In this document: positions 1-8,401 of the stretch, in pieces
Position numbering within the stretch: position 1 is the first letter of the stretch
Layout of the letters: each line of letters opens with the position of its first letter
Source of the DNA: Anaerolineae bacterium
GTDB taxonomy: Bacteria > Chloroflexota > Anaerolineae > J102
DNA length: 8,492 nt
Assembly (NCBI GenBank): GCA_027036755.1
Contig: JALWDV010000627.1
Location: forward strand, 1-8,492
Direction of reading: 5' to 3'
Program-made: the position numbers and the translations under genes
The notes under the pieces: generated by a model
What the model was told of the DNA's origin: nothing
Seen by the model: the letters and a program-made list of their open reading frames with translations, nothing else
Databases searched by the model: none

Positions 1-4
1 GGCA

Positions 5-38
5 AAAGGAGGCCGGGAGGGGTGAAAGCGCCTCCTTT
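5..38 (-). terminator. Possible weak intrinsic terminator after the M24 peptidase gene
   Basis: Positions 5-13 and 30-38 are an exact 9 bp inverted repeat with a 16 nt loop. Read on the minus strand it lies about 40 nt past the peptidase stop codon and ends in a short run of four T. A second small hairpin (CCGC, TT, GCGG) sits at 39-48. The T run is short and partly inside the stem, so a terminator role is inferred, and the window edge hides what follows. Confidence 0.4.
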
Positions 39-78
39 CCGCTTGCGGATTCTAAATTTGGAATTGCTGAAAAGGGGC

Positions 79-1305
79 TCAGCGCACCGGGATCACCATC
101 TCGTAGGGAAAATCGGAAAGGTTGATGATCTCGCCCTTTTCATCGAAAGCGATGGTGTCTTCGATGCGGACGCCCCAGCCGTCATCGGGATAATACAGGC
201 CCGGCTCCACCGAGACCACATGCCCGGGCTTCAGCGGCGTCTGCCGCCCAAAGGTGCTCAACCGCGGGTTTTCGTGGATATCCAAGCCCACGCCGTGTCC
301 CAGGCTGTGGATGTAGCCCACCGTGGTTTGCGGATCGGAGCAGATGGTGGGGTAATTCATCATCTCGAACAGATCGCAAGTCATCTTCTGATATTTGCCG
401 CCAGGTTCGCCCACGCGGATCTCGGCCATGACTTCGTCGAAGACGCGCTTGACATCCAGCCATTTTTCGGCCAGTTCATCGGGAGCGTAGCCCAGGAAGA
501 AGGTGCGAGTGATGTCGTGGAAGTAGCCCGTGGCCCGATCTCGCGGGAAGATATCGAAGATGATGGTCTGGCCCAGTTGCAAGGGCGCCTCATAATCCCC
601 CGCGTTGTGAGGCACGCCCGCATCGCGGCCCTGGCTGAAGATGTTCTCGTGCACCTCGTCCAGGTTGCGCCGGGCCAGTTCCAGGCGGATGAAGGCCTTG
701 ACGTCGCCGATGGTCAGAGGGCTGCCATCCTCCTTGATCAGCGTATCATGGCGGGCGCGGTGGCTGATGAGAAAATCGAATGTGTTGGCGATGACCGCGG
801 TGGTGGCTTTGCCCGCGGCCCGCAACATCTCGATCTCCCGGGCGTCTTTGGTCTCTCGGGCGGAGCCAAAGAGGTTGGGCGGGATTTCGCCCGTCACCTG
901 GATGTCGGGCAGCGCTTCATCCAGCGCAGAGAGAAAACGCCAGGCAAAGCCCATGTCGCTCATGCCATAAAATCCCACCCGGCCGCGTACGCCATACGCG
1001 GCGAAGATATCCCGCCACAAGGCCACCCGGGCCGCCAATGGATCGTTCCCCGTCTCTTTGAGATAACGGCTGAGTGGAAAATCGCTCCACAGCCGGACGG
1101 GGTAGCCCGTGGCCTGGGCGTTTTCCCGCTCCAGCGCCGAAGAGAAGAGCACGACGTCGCCCCCCCGCGTCTGCAAAAACAACGCTCCTTCGAGATGCGC
1201 GCCGCCGGTGAGATAGGCCAGATCGCTGCTGGCGTCGGTGCTGCCATAGACCACGATGGCTTCCAGATCGCGGTCGAACATCAATTGCGGAATGTCGGAT
1301 TTCAT
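79..1305 (-). CDS. M24-family metallopeptidase (Xaa-Pro aminopeptidase/creatinase-like)
   Basis: This 408-residue cytosolic protein has the two-part creatinase/prolidase build: an N-terminal creatinase-like half (about 1-150) and a pita-bread catalytic half. All five expected metal ligands can be placed: Asp251 (IIFDIF), Asp264 (FHDITRTF), His337 (LGHGVGLDIHE), Glu367 (VSVEPGLY) and Glu382 (VRIEDT). His344 of the same HG...HE segment is also present. The family usually binds two divalent metals and removes an N-terminal residue before proline or cleaves X-Pro dipeptides. No signal peptide or membrane segment is seen. The ATG at 1305 has AGGA at 1314-1317, 8 nt upstream. The gene stands alone behind a 751 bp repeat-filled gap, so it is probably transcribed separately. 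M24 folds also include creatinase and the DMSP lyase DddP, so the substrate is open although the fold and metal site look sound. Confidence 0.9.
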   Translation of the reverse strand: MKSDIPQLMFDRDLEAIVVYGSTDASSDLAYLTGGAHLEGALFLQTRGGDVVLFSSALERENAQATGYPVRLWSDFPLSRYLKETGNDPLAARVALWRDIFAAYGVRGRVGFYGMSDMGFAWRFLSALDEALPDIQVTGEIPPNLFGSARETKDAREIEMLRAAGKATTAVIANTFDFLISHRARHDTLIKEDGSPLTIGDVKAFIRLELARRNLDEVHENIFSQGRDAGVPHNAGDYEAPLQLGQTIIFDIFPRDRATGYFHDITRTFFLGYAPDELAEKWLDVKRVFDEVMAEIRVGEPGGKYQKMTCDLFEMMNYPTICSDPQTTVGYIHSLGHGVGLDIHENPRLSTFGRQTPLKPGHVVSVEPGLYYPDDGWGVRIEDTIAFDEKGEIINLSDFPYEMVIPVR

Positions 1306-1431
1306 AATGGTTTTCCTGAGTGAATGGGGGCGTCACGGAGTAACTGCTTTGAAAATAGAATGATAGAATGATCGCTGGTTGCAGAAAGATTGGCAAATCC
1401 CACGTTTGGCGAATCTGCAACGGGCGTGATT

Positions 1432-1481
1432 CGTAATGCGTAATGCGTGAGGTCGTCACGCATCACGTATCACGCATTACG
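1432..1481. repeat. Hairpin with 12 bp exact stem and heptamer duplication
   Basis: Bases 1439-1450 (CGTAATGCGTGA) are the exact reverse complement of 1470-1481, with a 19 nt loop. The left arm is preceded by a tandem copy of the heptamer CGTAATG (1432-1438 and 1439-1445). The loop holds a further partial copy (TCACGCATCACG at 1456-1467). The slippage-like internal copies suggest a repeat family rather than a single regulatory hairpin. Confidence 0.7.
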
Positions 1482-1489
1482 TCTCTCCT

Positions 1490-1573
1490 ACGTCATTTCG
1501 AGGGAGCGCAGCGACCGAGAAATCCCCATGCTAACGAGGAGATTCCTCCTCCCTGCGGTCGTCGGAATGACGT
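1490..1573. repeat. 84 bp imperfect palindromic element with ACGTCATT ends
   Basis: The element starts with ACGTCATT at 1490-1497 and ends with the exact reverse complement AATGACGT at 1566-1573. Between these ends the arms match only partly (GAGAAATC near 1517-1524 against GATTCCTC at 1541-1548; shared GCAG core), and an inner AGGAG/CTCCT pair lies at 1537-1550. Similar CGTCATTTCGA...GAGAAATC palindromes are, from memory, common dispersed intergenic repeats in several bacterial phyla. No transposase is present, so it is best called REP-like or MITE-like. Confidence 0.6.
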
Positions 1574-1634
1574 AACAAGGGATTTTCATCCGTATCGGTG
1601 CGGGTGCGCCCGCCGTCGGACTGTTCCGTAAATA

Positions 1635-1732
1635 GAACGCAGGTGACGCAGAAAAAGCCGATCTACGCAGATAAAACAGATAAAATCAGGATAATCTGCG
1701 AGAATCTGTGGGCATCAGATGTTTCTGCGTTC
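1635..1732. repeat. ACGCAGAT-type palindromic element
   Basis: The outer ends GAACGCAG (1635-1642) and CTGCGTTC (1725-1732) are exact reverse complements. Nested inside are CGCAGAT (1666-1672) and ATCTGCG (1694-1700), plus degenerate copies (ACGCAGA near 1647, AATCTGTG near 1703). The element is rich in repeated CGCAGAT/ATCTGCG words, a style I recall from dispersed intergenic repeats. No coding signal is seen. Confidence 0.55.
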
Positions 1733-1813
1733 CATTTTCGTTTGTTATGTGGTGAGCTATCGCTCATGGCGACTGCTCAGGCAGCCTGATTCGGCCTGGA
1801 AAACGCCTTGCCA

Positions 1814-1845
1814 CGAAGACTCGAAGGAACGAAGACATGAAGAAA
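1814..1845. repeat. Four-copy 8 nt tandem repeat (CGAAGACA-like)
   Basis: Four successive octamers, CGAAGACT, CGAAGGAA, CGAAGACA and TGAAGAAA, run without gaps from 1814 to 1845 and share the GAAG core in the same phase. The array lies directly beside the 183 bp palindrome that begins at 1850. It resembles in style the 9 nt CACTAAGGA array near 8404. Confidence 0.6.
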
Positions 1846-1849
1846 AAAT

Positions 1850-2032
1850 GGCATGGTTCAGTTCGTCCTTCCTTCAGCTTTACAATTTCAATAGGGGCAA
1901 CGCCTGGCAAAGCACGTCAAACGTAAAGCGTCAAACGTCAATACGTGGCGAAACAGGCTCTTTTTGACGTATGACGGATGACGTTTGACGGAGAAATTGT
2001 AAAGATGGTTTTGAATGAGAATGAACCATGCC
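1850..2032. repeat. 183 bp nested palindrome behind the acyl-CoA dehydrogenase gene
   Basis: Three exact inverted repeats are nested: 1850-1860 with 2022-2032 (11 bp), 1878-1889 with 1993-2004 (12 bp), and 1929-1940 with 1979-1990 (12 bp). The spacers between the outer and middle stems are both 17 nt, so the two arms are in register. The left arm holds an extra stretch of about 37 nt that includes another CGTCAAACGT copy (1915-1924, repeated at 1929-1938). On the minus strand the structure starts 24 nt past the dehydrogenase stop codon, so its transcript could fold into a long 3' hairpin. Whether it acts as a terminator or mRNA stabiliser, or is only a mobile palindrome, is not decided by the sequence. 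Confidence 0.75.
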
Positions 2033-2056
2033 GAAAATAGTTGTCGTTGTCTCATC

Positions 2057-3202
2057 CTATGATTTCAACACATGCCGGGCGATGACCAGGCGGTTGATCT
2101 CGCTGGTTCCTTCGCCGATGAGCATGAGCCGATTGTCGCGATAGATGCGCTCCACCGGGAATTCGGCGCTGTAACCGTAACCGCCGTGAATCTGGATGGC
2201 CTCCCAGCAGACTTTATCCGCCATCTCGGTGGCGAAGAGCTTGGCCTGGGCCGCCTCCCGGGCGAAGGGCAACCCCTGATCTTTCAGCCATGCGGCCCGG
2301 TAGATAGCCCAGCGGGCCACATCGATCATGGTGGACATATCGGCCAGCTTGAACTGGATGGCCTGCAGGTTGGCGATGGGGCCGCCGAACGCTTCGCGTT
2401 CTTTGGCGTATTTCACGGCCTCTTCAAACGCGGCCTGGGCCAGGCCCACGCTCAGCGCGCCAATACCCACGCGCCCGCCATCCAGGATGGCCAGGGCCTG
2501 ATGCAGACCGCGGCCTTCTTCGCCCACCAGATAATCCAGGGGCACGCGCACATCCTCCAGGGTGACGGCGTGGGTCTTGCAGCCATTCAGGCCCATCTTG
2601 CGCTCGGCGGGATGGATGATGAGGCCGGGCGCGTCGGTGGGAACTGCGATCATGCTCAGGGAGCGAGAACCGCCCGCGGGATCGGTGCGCACCAGGAAAG
2701 TGATGACGCCCGCCACCGACGCGTTGGTGGTCCACATCTTGGAGCCATTGAGCACCCACTCATCCCCCACCTTCTCGGCCTTGGTGCGCACCCCGCCCTT
2801 CAGGTCGGAGCCCGCGCCCGGCTCGGTCAGGGCCAGTGCGCCCAGAATTTCGCCCGCGGCCAGACGCGTGAGAAATTTCTCCTTGAGCATGTCGCTGCCG
2901 AAATAGACAAAAGGTGCGCAGCCCAGGCTGAGATGAGCTTCTACAGTAAGTGCGGTGGAGCCGCAGCCCCGGCCCAGCTCTTCATAGAGAATGGCCGCGG
3001 CCAGATAATCGGAGCCCGCGCCACCCCATTCCTCGGGCACATTCAGCCCCAACAGCCCCAGCGGGCCCATCTGCTCGATGGCTTCCCGAGGGAATTTATG
3101 CTCTCGATCCACTTCCGCGGCTCGTGGCTTCACCTCCTTCTCCACGAAATCGCGAATCATTTCTTGCAGCATTCGATGTTCACTATCGAGGGTGAAATCC
3201 AT
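2057..3202 (-). CDS. Acyl-CoA dehydrogenase (FAD-dependent)
   Basis: This 381-residue enzyme has the usual length and domain order of the soluble family: helical N-domain (about 6-118), beta middle domain (about 122-217) and helical C-domain (about 229-378). Family signature 1 is seen at 125-136 (LTEPGAGSDLKG) and signature 2 at 337-356 (QIHGGYGY ... RIYRD). The catalytic base fits Glu364 in GEGTSEINR, the position used by short- and medium-chain and bacterial enzymes. It would oxidise an acyl-CoA to the trans-2-enoyl-CoA and pass electrons to electron-transfer flavoprotein, which is not encoded here. A longer open frame continues upstream to 3673, but that extension only shadows the neighbouring gene. 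The ATG at 3202 has AGGAGG 6 nt upstream and begins the conserved domain. It lies 49 nt behind the glycosyltransferase/hydrolase gene, probably in one operon with it and the synthetase. Chain-length preference cannot be read. Confidence 0.95.
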   Translation of the reverse strand: MDFTLDSEHRMLQEMIRDFVEKEVKPRAAEVDREHKFPREAIEQMGPLGLLGLNVPEEWGGAGSDYLAAAILYEELGRGCGSTALTVEAHLSLGCAPFVYFGSDMLKEKFLTRLAAGEILGALALTEPGAGSDLKGGVRTKAEKVGDEWVLNGSKMWTTNASVAGVITFLVRTDPAGGSRSLSMIAVPTDAPGLIIHPAERKMGLNGCKTHAVTLEDVRVPLDYLVGEEGRGLHQALAILDGGRVGIGALSVGLAQAAFEEAVKYAKEREAFGGPIANLQAIQFKLADMSTMIDVARWAIYRAAWLKDQGLPFAREAAQAKLFATEMADKVCWEAIQIHGGYGYSAEFPVERIYRDNRLMLIGEGTSEINRLVIARHVLKS

Positions 3203-3208
3203 TGCATT

Positions 3209-3214
3209 CCTCCT
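3209..3214 (-). promoter_or_regulatory. Ribosome binding site fixing the dehydrogenase start
   Basis: A perfect AGGAGG on the minus strand lies 6 nt before the ATG at 3202. It supports this start over the much longer upstream open frame. Confidence 0.85.
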
Positions 3215-3251
3215 GTGAGCGGGATGGATGGGGACGATGGGTTGAAAGTTG

Positions 3252-5879
3252 TCAGTCAGATGATTTCTGTTGGGCCTCCGGCTGGGGCCACGCCTTGCGA
3301 TAGGCGTCGAAAAAAGCGTCGGCGATGCGCCGATGCCCCAGATCGTTCGGATGGAAATTATCGCCATGGAAGTAAGGAGGAAAGACGCTGGGCTGCTCCG
3401 GAGTCGAAAGGCCATCGCGACGCCCCACGGTGGCCGACCAGAGATCAGCCACGGGCAAACCGCGTTTATCCGCCTCCTCCCGGATCCAGGCGTTGAACTG
3501 CTCAGCTTTCTCATATTCGGCGCTTTCCGGGGACCATCCGCTCCAGGGAACCGTGCCCACAACCAGACGCACGCCCGGAGCCTCCTGCAAGATGCGATCC
3601 AGCATAGCGCCATAGCGGGCCCGCCACGCCTCATCGGGGATGCGCGGACAGTGTCTGTTGCCGCCCAGATCATTGATGCCCAGCTCGATGAACATGATGT
3701 CGGGCCTGCCGATCCAATCGCCCCATTGCTGCTCCAGGCCCGCCAGCGTACACACGCCCTCCCAGAAAGTGGCGTGAATTTGACCAGGATAGTAGGCTTG
3801 CAGGCTGGCGAATAGCCGGTTACGATACGTCGCTGATTCCGCCGACGCGAACAACCCCCGCGTCAGACTGTCCCCCACGATCCACACGCTGTGAGGCGGA
3901 GATGACGCGTTGGGCTTCTCGCCTTTTGGCGTTTGGGCCGCCTGCTCCTTCTGCGCCTTTGCGGTCAGATCGATCCAGTTCACCACTGCATTGCCCTCGC
4001 CCACGGCGCGCAACGTGACGGTGATGGTCTCGGGCGCATTGGCGGGCAATGGCCAGATGGCCGTCTGCCACCCCTTGCCGTTGACGCCTCCGGTTATCCT
4101 TCCAATGATTTGCTCATCGACAAGCATCTCGATATCCCGGCCACTCTGATCCAGATAATTGAGCCTGAGCAGCCGCTCTTGCTGTGCGGGCAGCGAGAGC
4201 AGGACGCGTTTCTGCTGTTGGGGCGGGATTTCCGTGTAGCTTTCCTTGGTCCATCCGGCATCCTTGACGACGGAGAAATCCACCCGCGAGGGAACAATCC
4301 TTTCTTTCAGCTTGTAGATGGTGGCTTCGACCTCAGTTACCGGGAAAAAGATCACCGCGTCGTTCGGCATTTGATAGATAATCGATGGGTCGCGCCAGGG
4401 CGAGAGATCGACAGGAGGATATCCAGCCGCCATCTCTCGTTCCCCCTGTCCCTTCAATCCGATAGCCCAGACAGCGCCGCTGGCCGCATCCGCCAATTGC
4501 CGCCAATCCTGCCCTCGCAGGGGAATCAACTCAGCGTCTTCGTGCTGCGGAAGATAGTACTCGGTGGCCGCCTTGCCCCACCTTTCCGTCAAAACGACAT
4601 CCCCAGACTTCGCCTGAGATTCGACAAAGCGAGCGACGGCCCGCCAATCATTCTGCTTGACCTGCCGATACAGCATCTGCAACGGCGCGACGTGCAGCCA
4701 GCTCAAGAGCAACAATGAGATCGCCAGAATCAGCACATCCAGACGCCCCCAAACGCCCGTCCTCTTGTCGATCTTCCCTGAAACGAGAGAAGTGAGCCAC
4801 GCCGCTGCTGCATCCAGCCCCGCCGCCGCCAGGAGGAGGAAGAACGGGAGCAGATACACAAAGTATTTCACCGTCACATTGTGGAGAAAATCGATAAACA
4901 GGCTGGTGACGATGGGAACCGCAATCAGCAGCGCCAAAAGCCACACCGCATCCTTCTTCGCCTTGTACAATCGCACCCATCCCGCGAGGAAAAGCGGCGG
5001 CAAGATCCACTGCAACACATTTCCGCCCGAGAATAAATTGATGATCTGCTGCAGAAATTCGGCGGTAAAGAAAAAGGGGCGAGCCGGTCTGAGGCTAAAT
5101 CGGGCCAGCGCCTCGCCGGTTGGCCCCACCCCGCTGTGCAGCACAGAGAAAGTCAGGCGCACCACTGGCAATGACAATAGCAGGATAACGCCGCCGCTCA
5201 CCAGCAGCAGAAACACCGTATCTCGCCACGAATCGCTTGCCTGGTTCCGCTCACGCCACCGTCTTGCGAGAAGGATCAAGGCGAACATGCCCAGAGCCAG
5301 CAAATACCATCCCGAAAACAGATGCGTATAAATGGAGAGAACCGAGAAAAGAATGAAGATCGCGCCATAGCGAAAAGAAACTTTGGGGGCGGCCAGGGCC
5401 CGATAAAAATAATACACTGTCCCCACAGTCAGCGCCGACAGCAGGGCGTAGTAGCGGGCGTCCTGAGCATACCAGATGAGCAAAGGAGAAATGGCCAACA
5501 GAAACGCCGCGATCATCGCCACCCGGCTTTCTAGCCAGAGGTTGGCCAGTTTATAGAGATAATACACCGCCACGACGCCGAAAAGGGCTGAGGGAAACCG
5601 CACCCAGAATTCGGTCTCGCCGCCGATGCGGGTGGAGAGATGCACCAACATGTAAATGATGGGCATATCGGGCGGGCGGGTCAATGTGTGTGCGATTGCC
5701 GCCAACCCCGGCCGCGACCAGCTCGCCGTCCATATCTCATCGCCCCACAGACTTTTGAACCCAAGATGATAAAACCGCAGACCAGCCGCCAGCGCCAACA
5801 GCAGCAGAAGTATGATAGCGTTTCGCGACGCTTTGGGTCTGGATTCTGTCATAATGCTATCCTGTAACGAAGTCCGCAT
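3252..5879 (-). CDS. GT39-like membrane glycosyltransferase fused to an SGNH/GDSL hydrolase
   Basis: This protein has 875 residues, or 866 from the inner ATG at 5852. Residues about 20-400 hold some 10-11 hydrophobic spans of a GT-C/PMT_2-type transferase, with Asp47-Glu48 (SLWGDEIW) in the first outer loop and the family-typical QDARYYAL at about 139-146. Such enzymes move a sugar from a polyprenyl-phosphate donor. The usual soluble tail (DWRAVARFV, about 411) follows, then a probable beta-sandwich (about 530-640), a Lys/Ala/Pro linker (about 640-662) and a complete SGNH domain: Ser671 in GDSL, Gly708, Asn736 in GIND, Asp840 and His843 in DNFHP. SGNH enzymes are esterases, deacetylases or acyl transferases. 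The topology suggests this domain lies outside the membrane, so it may deacylate the glycan the first half builds; this is inference. The gene is flanked at 60 and 49 nt by acyl-CoA genes. Both start codons have a ribosome binding site, and the outer one sits in a hairpin. Confidence 0.88.
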   Translation of the reverse strand: MRTSLQDSIMTESRPKASRNAIILLLLLALAAGLRFYHLGFKSLWGDEIWTASWSRPGLAAIAHTLTRPPDMPIIYMLVHLSTRIGGETEFWVRFPSALFGVVAVYYLYKLANLWLESRVAMIAAFLLAISPLLIWYAQDARYYALLSALTVGTVYYFYRALAAPKVSFRYGAIFILFSVLSIYTHLFSGWYLLALGMFALILLARRWRERNQASDSWRDTVFLLLVSGGVILLLSLPVVRLTFSVLHSGVGPTGEALARFSLRPARPFFFTAEFLQQIINLFSGGNVLQWILPPLFLAGWVRLYKAKKDAVWLLALLIAVPIVTSLFIDFLHNVTVKYFVYLLPFFLLLAAAGLDAAAAWLTSLVSGKIDKRTGVWGRLDVLILAISLLLLSWLHVAPLQMLYRQVKQNDWRAVARFVESQAKSGDVVLTERWGKAATEYYLPQHEDAELIPLRGQDWRQLADAASGAVWAIGLKGQGEREMAAGYPPVDLSPWRDPSIIYQMPNDAVIFFPVTEVEATIYKLKERIVPSRVDFSVVKDAGWTKESYTEIPPQQQKRVLLSLPAQQERLLRLNYLDQSGRDIEMLVDEQIIGRITGGVNGKGWQTAIWPLPANAPETITVTLRAVGEGNAVVNWIDLTAKAQKEQAAQTPKGEKPNASSPPHSVWIVGDSLTRGLFASAESATYRNRLFASLQAYYPGQIHATFWEGVCTLAGLEQQWGDWIGRPDIMFIELGINDLGGNRHCPRIPDEAWRARYGAMLDRILQEAPGVRLVVGTVPWSGWSPESAEYEKAEQFNAWIREEADKRGLPVADLWSATVGRRDGLSTPEQPSVFPPYFHGDNFHPNDLGHRRIADAFFDAYRKAWPQPEAQQKSSD
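5860..5863 (-). promoter_or_regulatory. Alternative ribosome binding site for an inner start at 5852
   Basis: AGGA lies 7 nt before the second in-frame ATG (5852, MTESRPK...). It gives a protein nine residues shorter with a typical short positive N-terminus before the first membrane span. It is weaker than GGAGG at 5886-5890, which lies 6 nt before the ATG at 5879, but is outside the hairpin covering that first start. Confidence 0.45.
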
Positions 5880-5921
5880 TCATCCCCTCCCCTGTTCACC
5901 CAAAGCGGAAGGGATGAATGC
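5876..5921 (-). promoter_or_regulatory. Hairpin over the first start codon of the glycosyltransferase/hydrolase gene
   Basis: GCATTCATCCC at 5876-5886 and its exact reverse complement at 5911-5921 form an 11 bp stem with a 24 nt loop. On the minus-strand transcript the 3' arm contains the ATG at 5879 and ends next to its GGAGG (5886-5890). The hairpin begins 18 nt past the synthetase stop codon. It could reduce translation from the first ATG, mark an inner start at 5852, or act as an intercistronic processing or stability site. The pairing is seen; the role is inferred. Confidence 0.5.
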
Positions 5922-5939
5922 AGCGGGAAAGAGGCGGCG

Positions 5940-7916
<1,977 letters not shown>

Positions 7917-7922
7917 CGTCGT

Positions 7923-7928
7923 CCTCCT
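7923..7928 (-). promoter_or_regulatory. Ribosome binding site fixing the synthetase start
   Basis: AGGAGG on the minus strand lies 6 nt before the ATG at 7916, the same layout as at the dehydrogenase gene. It supports MSDFDFGGEF as the N-terminus rather than the start 26 codons upstream. Confidence 0.85.
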
Positions 7929-8094
7929 GCTGTGGTGAATGAAGTATCGGAGATAGATGGTAACTGCTAACGCACCCCGGTTAACAAACCACAAAGAGCA
8001 CTAAGTAACCGTCTAAAAATTAGATCCCTTTTTGCGCTCACCGACTGATGGATGTTCACAAATTAAATCGGTAATAATGGCGTTTGCCACGTCC

Positions 8095-8193
8095 GCCCGG
8101 CGATGAAGTCGCCGGGCTACAAAACAGCGCCGGATAAATCCGGCTAAGCCCCGCAGGGGCGCTGTTTCTAGCCGGGGGACTTCATCCCCCGGC
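8095..8193. repeat. Mirrored multi-hairpin element with two matched GC stem-loops
   Basis: Three layers are seen. Hairpin one is 8095-8103 with 8109-8117 (9 bp, loop TGAAG). Hairpin two is 8171-8179 with 8185-8193 (9 bp, loop CTTCA, the reverse complement of the first loop). Between them AAACAGCGCC at 8122-8131 pairs exactly with 8158-8167, enclosing two small hairpins (CCGGAT/ATCCGG at 8130-8143, GCCCC/GGGGC at 8148-8160). The whole block is thus one large imperfect palindrome. It looks like a dispersed intergenic element; no coding is seen. Confidence 0.8.
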
Positions 8194-8202
8194 GTTGGCG
8201 GC

Positions 8203-8217
8203 GGGCGCGAAGCGCCC
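8203..8217. repeat. Small GC hairpin beside the mirrored element
   Basis: GGGCGC at 8203-8208 and GCGCCC at 8212-8217 form a 6 bp stem with a GAA triloop. It adjoins the mirrored element and may be its outer part. It is not followed by a T run, so it is not called a terminator. Confidence 0.5.
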
Positions 8218-8338
8218 CGGGCCTATAACCGGATTATTTTGTCAATGTTCATTACTTGGCCAGTGGCGCAACGAAAAAGGGAAGTTATTTCTGGACGTTC
8301 ACTTAGTGTTCTTAGTGATTTTCAGGTGACGACCTTAG

Positions 8339-8372
8339 TAGTTACATTGAAAAAGGATTTTTTTCGTAACTA
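8339..8372. repeat. A/T-rich hairpin
   Basis: TAGTTAC at 8339-8345 pairs exactly with GTAACTA at 8366-8372. Inside, GAAAAA (8349-8354) can pair with TTTTTC (8360-8365), lengthening the stem apart from a 3 nt bulge. It could be a bidirectional terminator for a gene beyond the window, but no adjoining gene is visible to test this. Confidence 0.35.
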
Positions 8373-8401
8373 TACACGTACCCTCTCATAGCAAGGCAAA
8401 A

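Larger units (their letters stand above)
1306..2056. other. Gene-free intergenic repeat mosaic
   Basis: No convincing coding region lies in these 751 bases; the short open frames show no family motif and overlap the repeats. The stretch instead holds, in order, an ACGCATTACG-type hairpin, an element bounded by ACGTCATT, an ACGCAGAT-type element, an 8 nt tandem array and a 183 bp nested palindrome, each listed separately. It must also hold the peptidase promoter, but I could not pick a convincing -35/-10 pair. Confidence 0.75.
7999..8317. repeat. CACTAAG repeats flanking the GC-rich palindrome in opposite orientation
   Basis: CACTAAGT at 7999-8006 is the exact reverse complement of ACTTAGTG at 8301-8308; with the neighbouring bases the match is 11 of 12. 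A second CTTAGTG follows at 8311-8317, 9 nt after the first (8302-8308). The copies bracket the hairpin cluster at 8095-8217 and belong to the same word family as the array at 8404-8430. Confidence 0.5.

Noticed and set aside
22..1323. A 433-codon open frame on the plus strand opposite the M24 peptidase
   Set aside because: The opposite strand encodes a protein with all five M24 metal ligands; the plus-strand frame has no motif.
2072..3496. A 474-codon open frame on the plus strand opposite the acyl-CoA dehydrogenase
   Set aside because: Its translation is rich in His, Gly, Ala and Arg without domain motifs and crosses the border of two well-supported minus-strand genes.
3203..3673. N-terminal extension of the acyl-CoA dehydrogenase to 3673
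   Set aside because: The extension overlaps the SGNH domain of the neighbouring gene in another frame, has no family similarity, and the ATG at 3202 has a perfect AGGAGG.
7917..7994. 26-codon extension of the synthetase to 7994
   Set aside because: It runs through the ribosome binding site and non-conserved sequence; the ATG at 7916 has AGGAGG at 6 nt and begins the family-like region.
7917..8060. Sigma-70 promoter for the synthetase operon
   Set aside because: Several TTGTGA- or TTTAGA-like hexamers occur, but none has a good -10 box at 16-18 nt, so no promoter is claimed.
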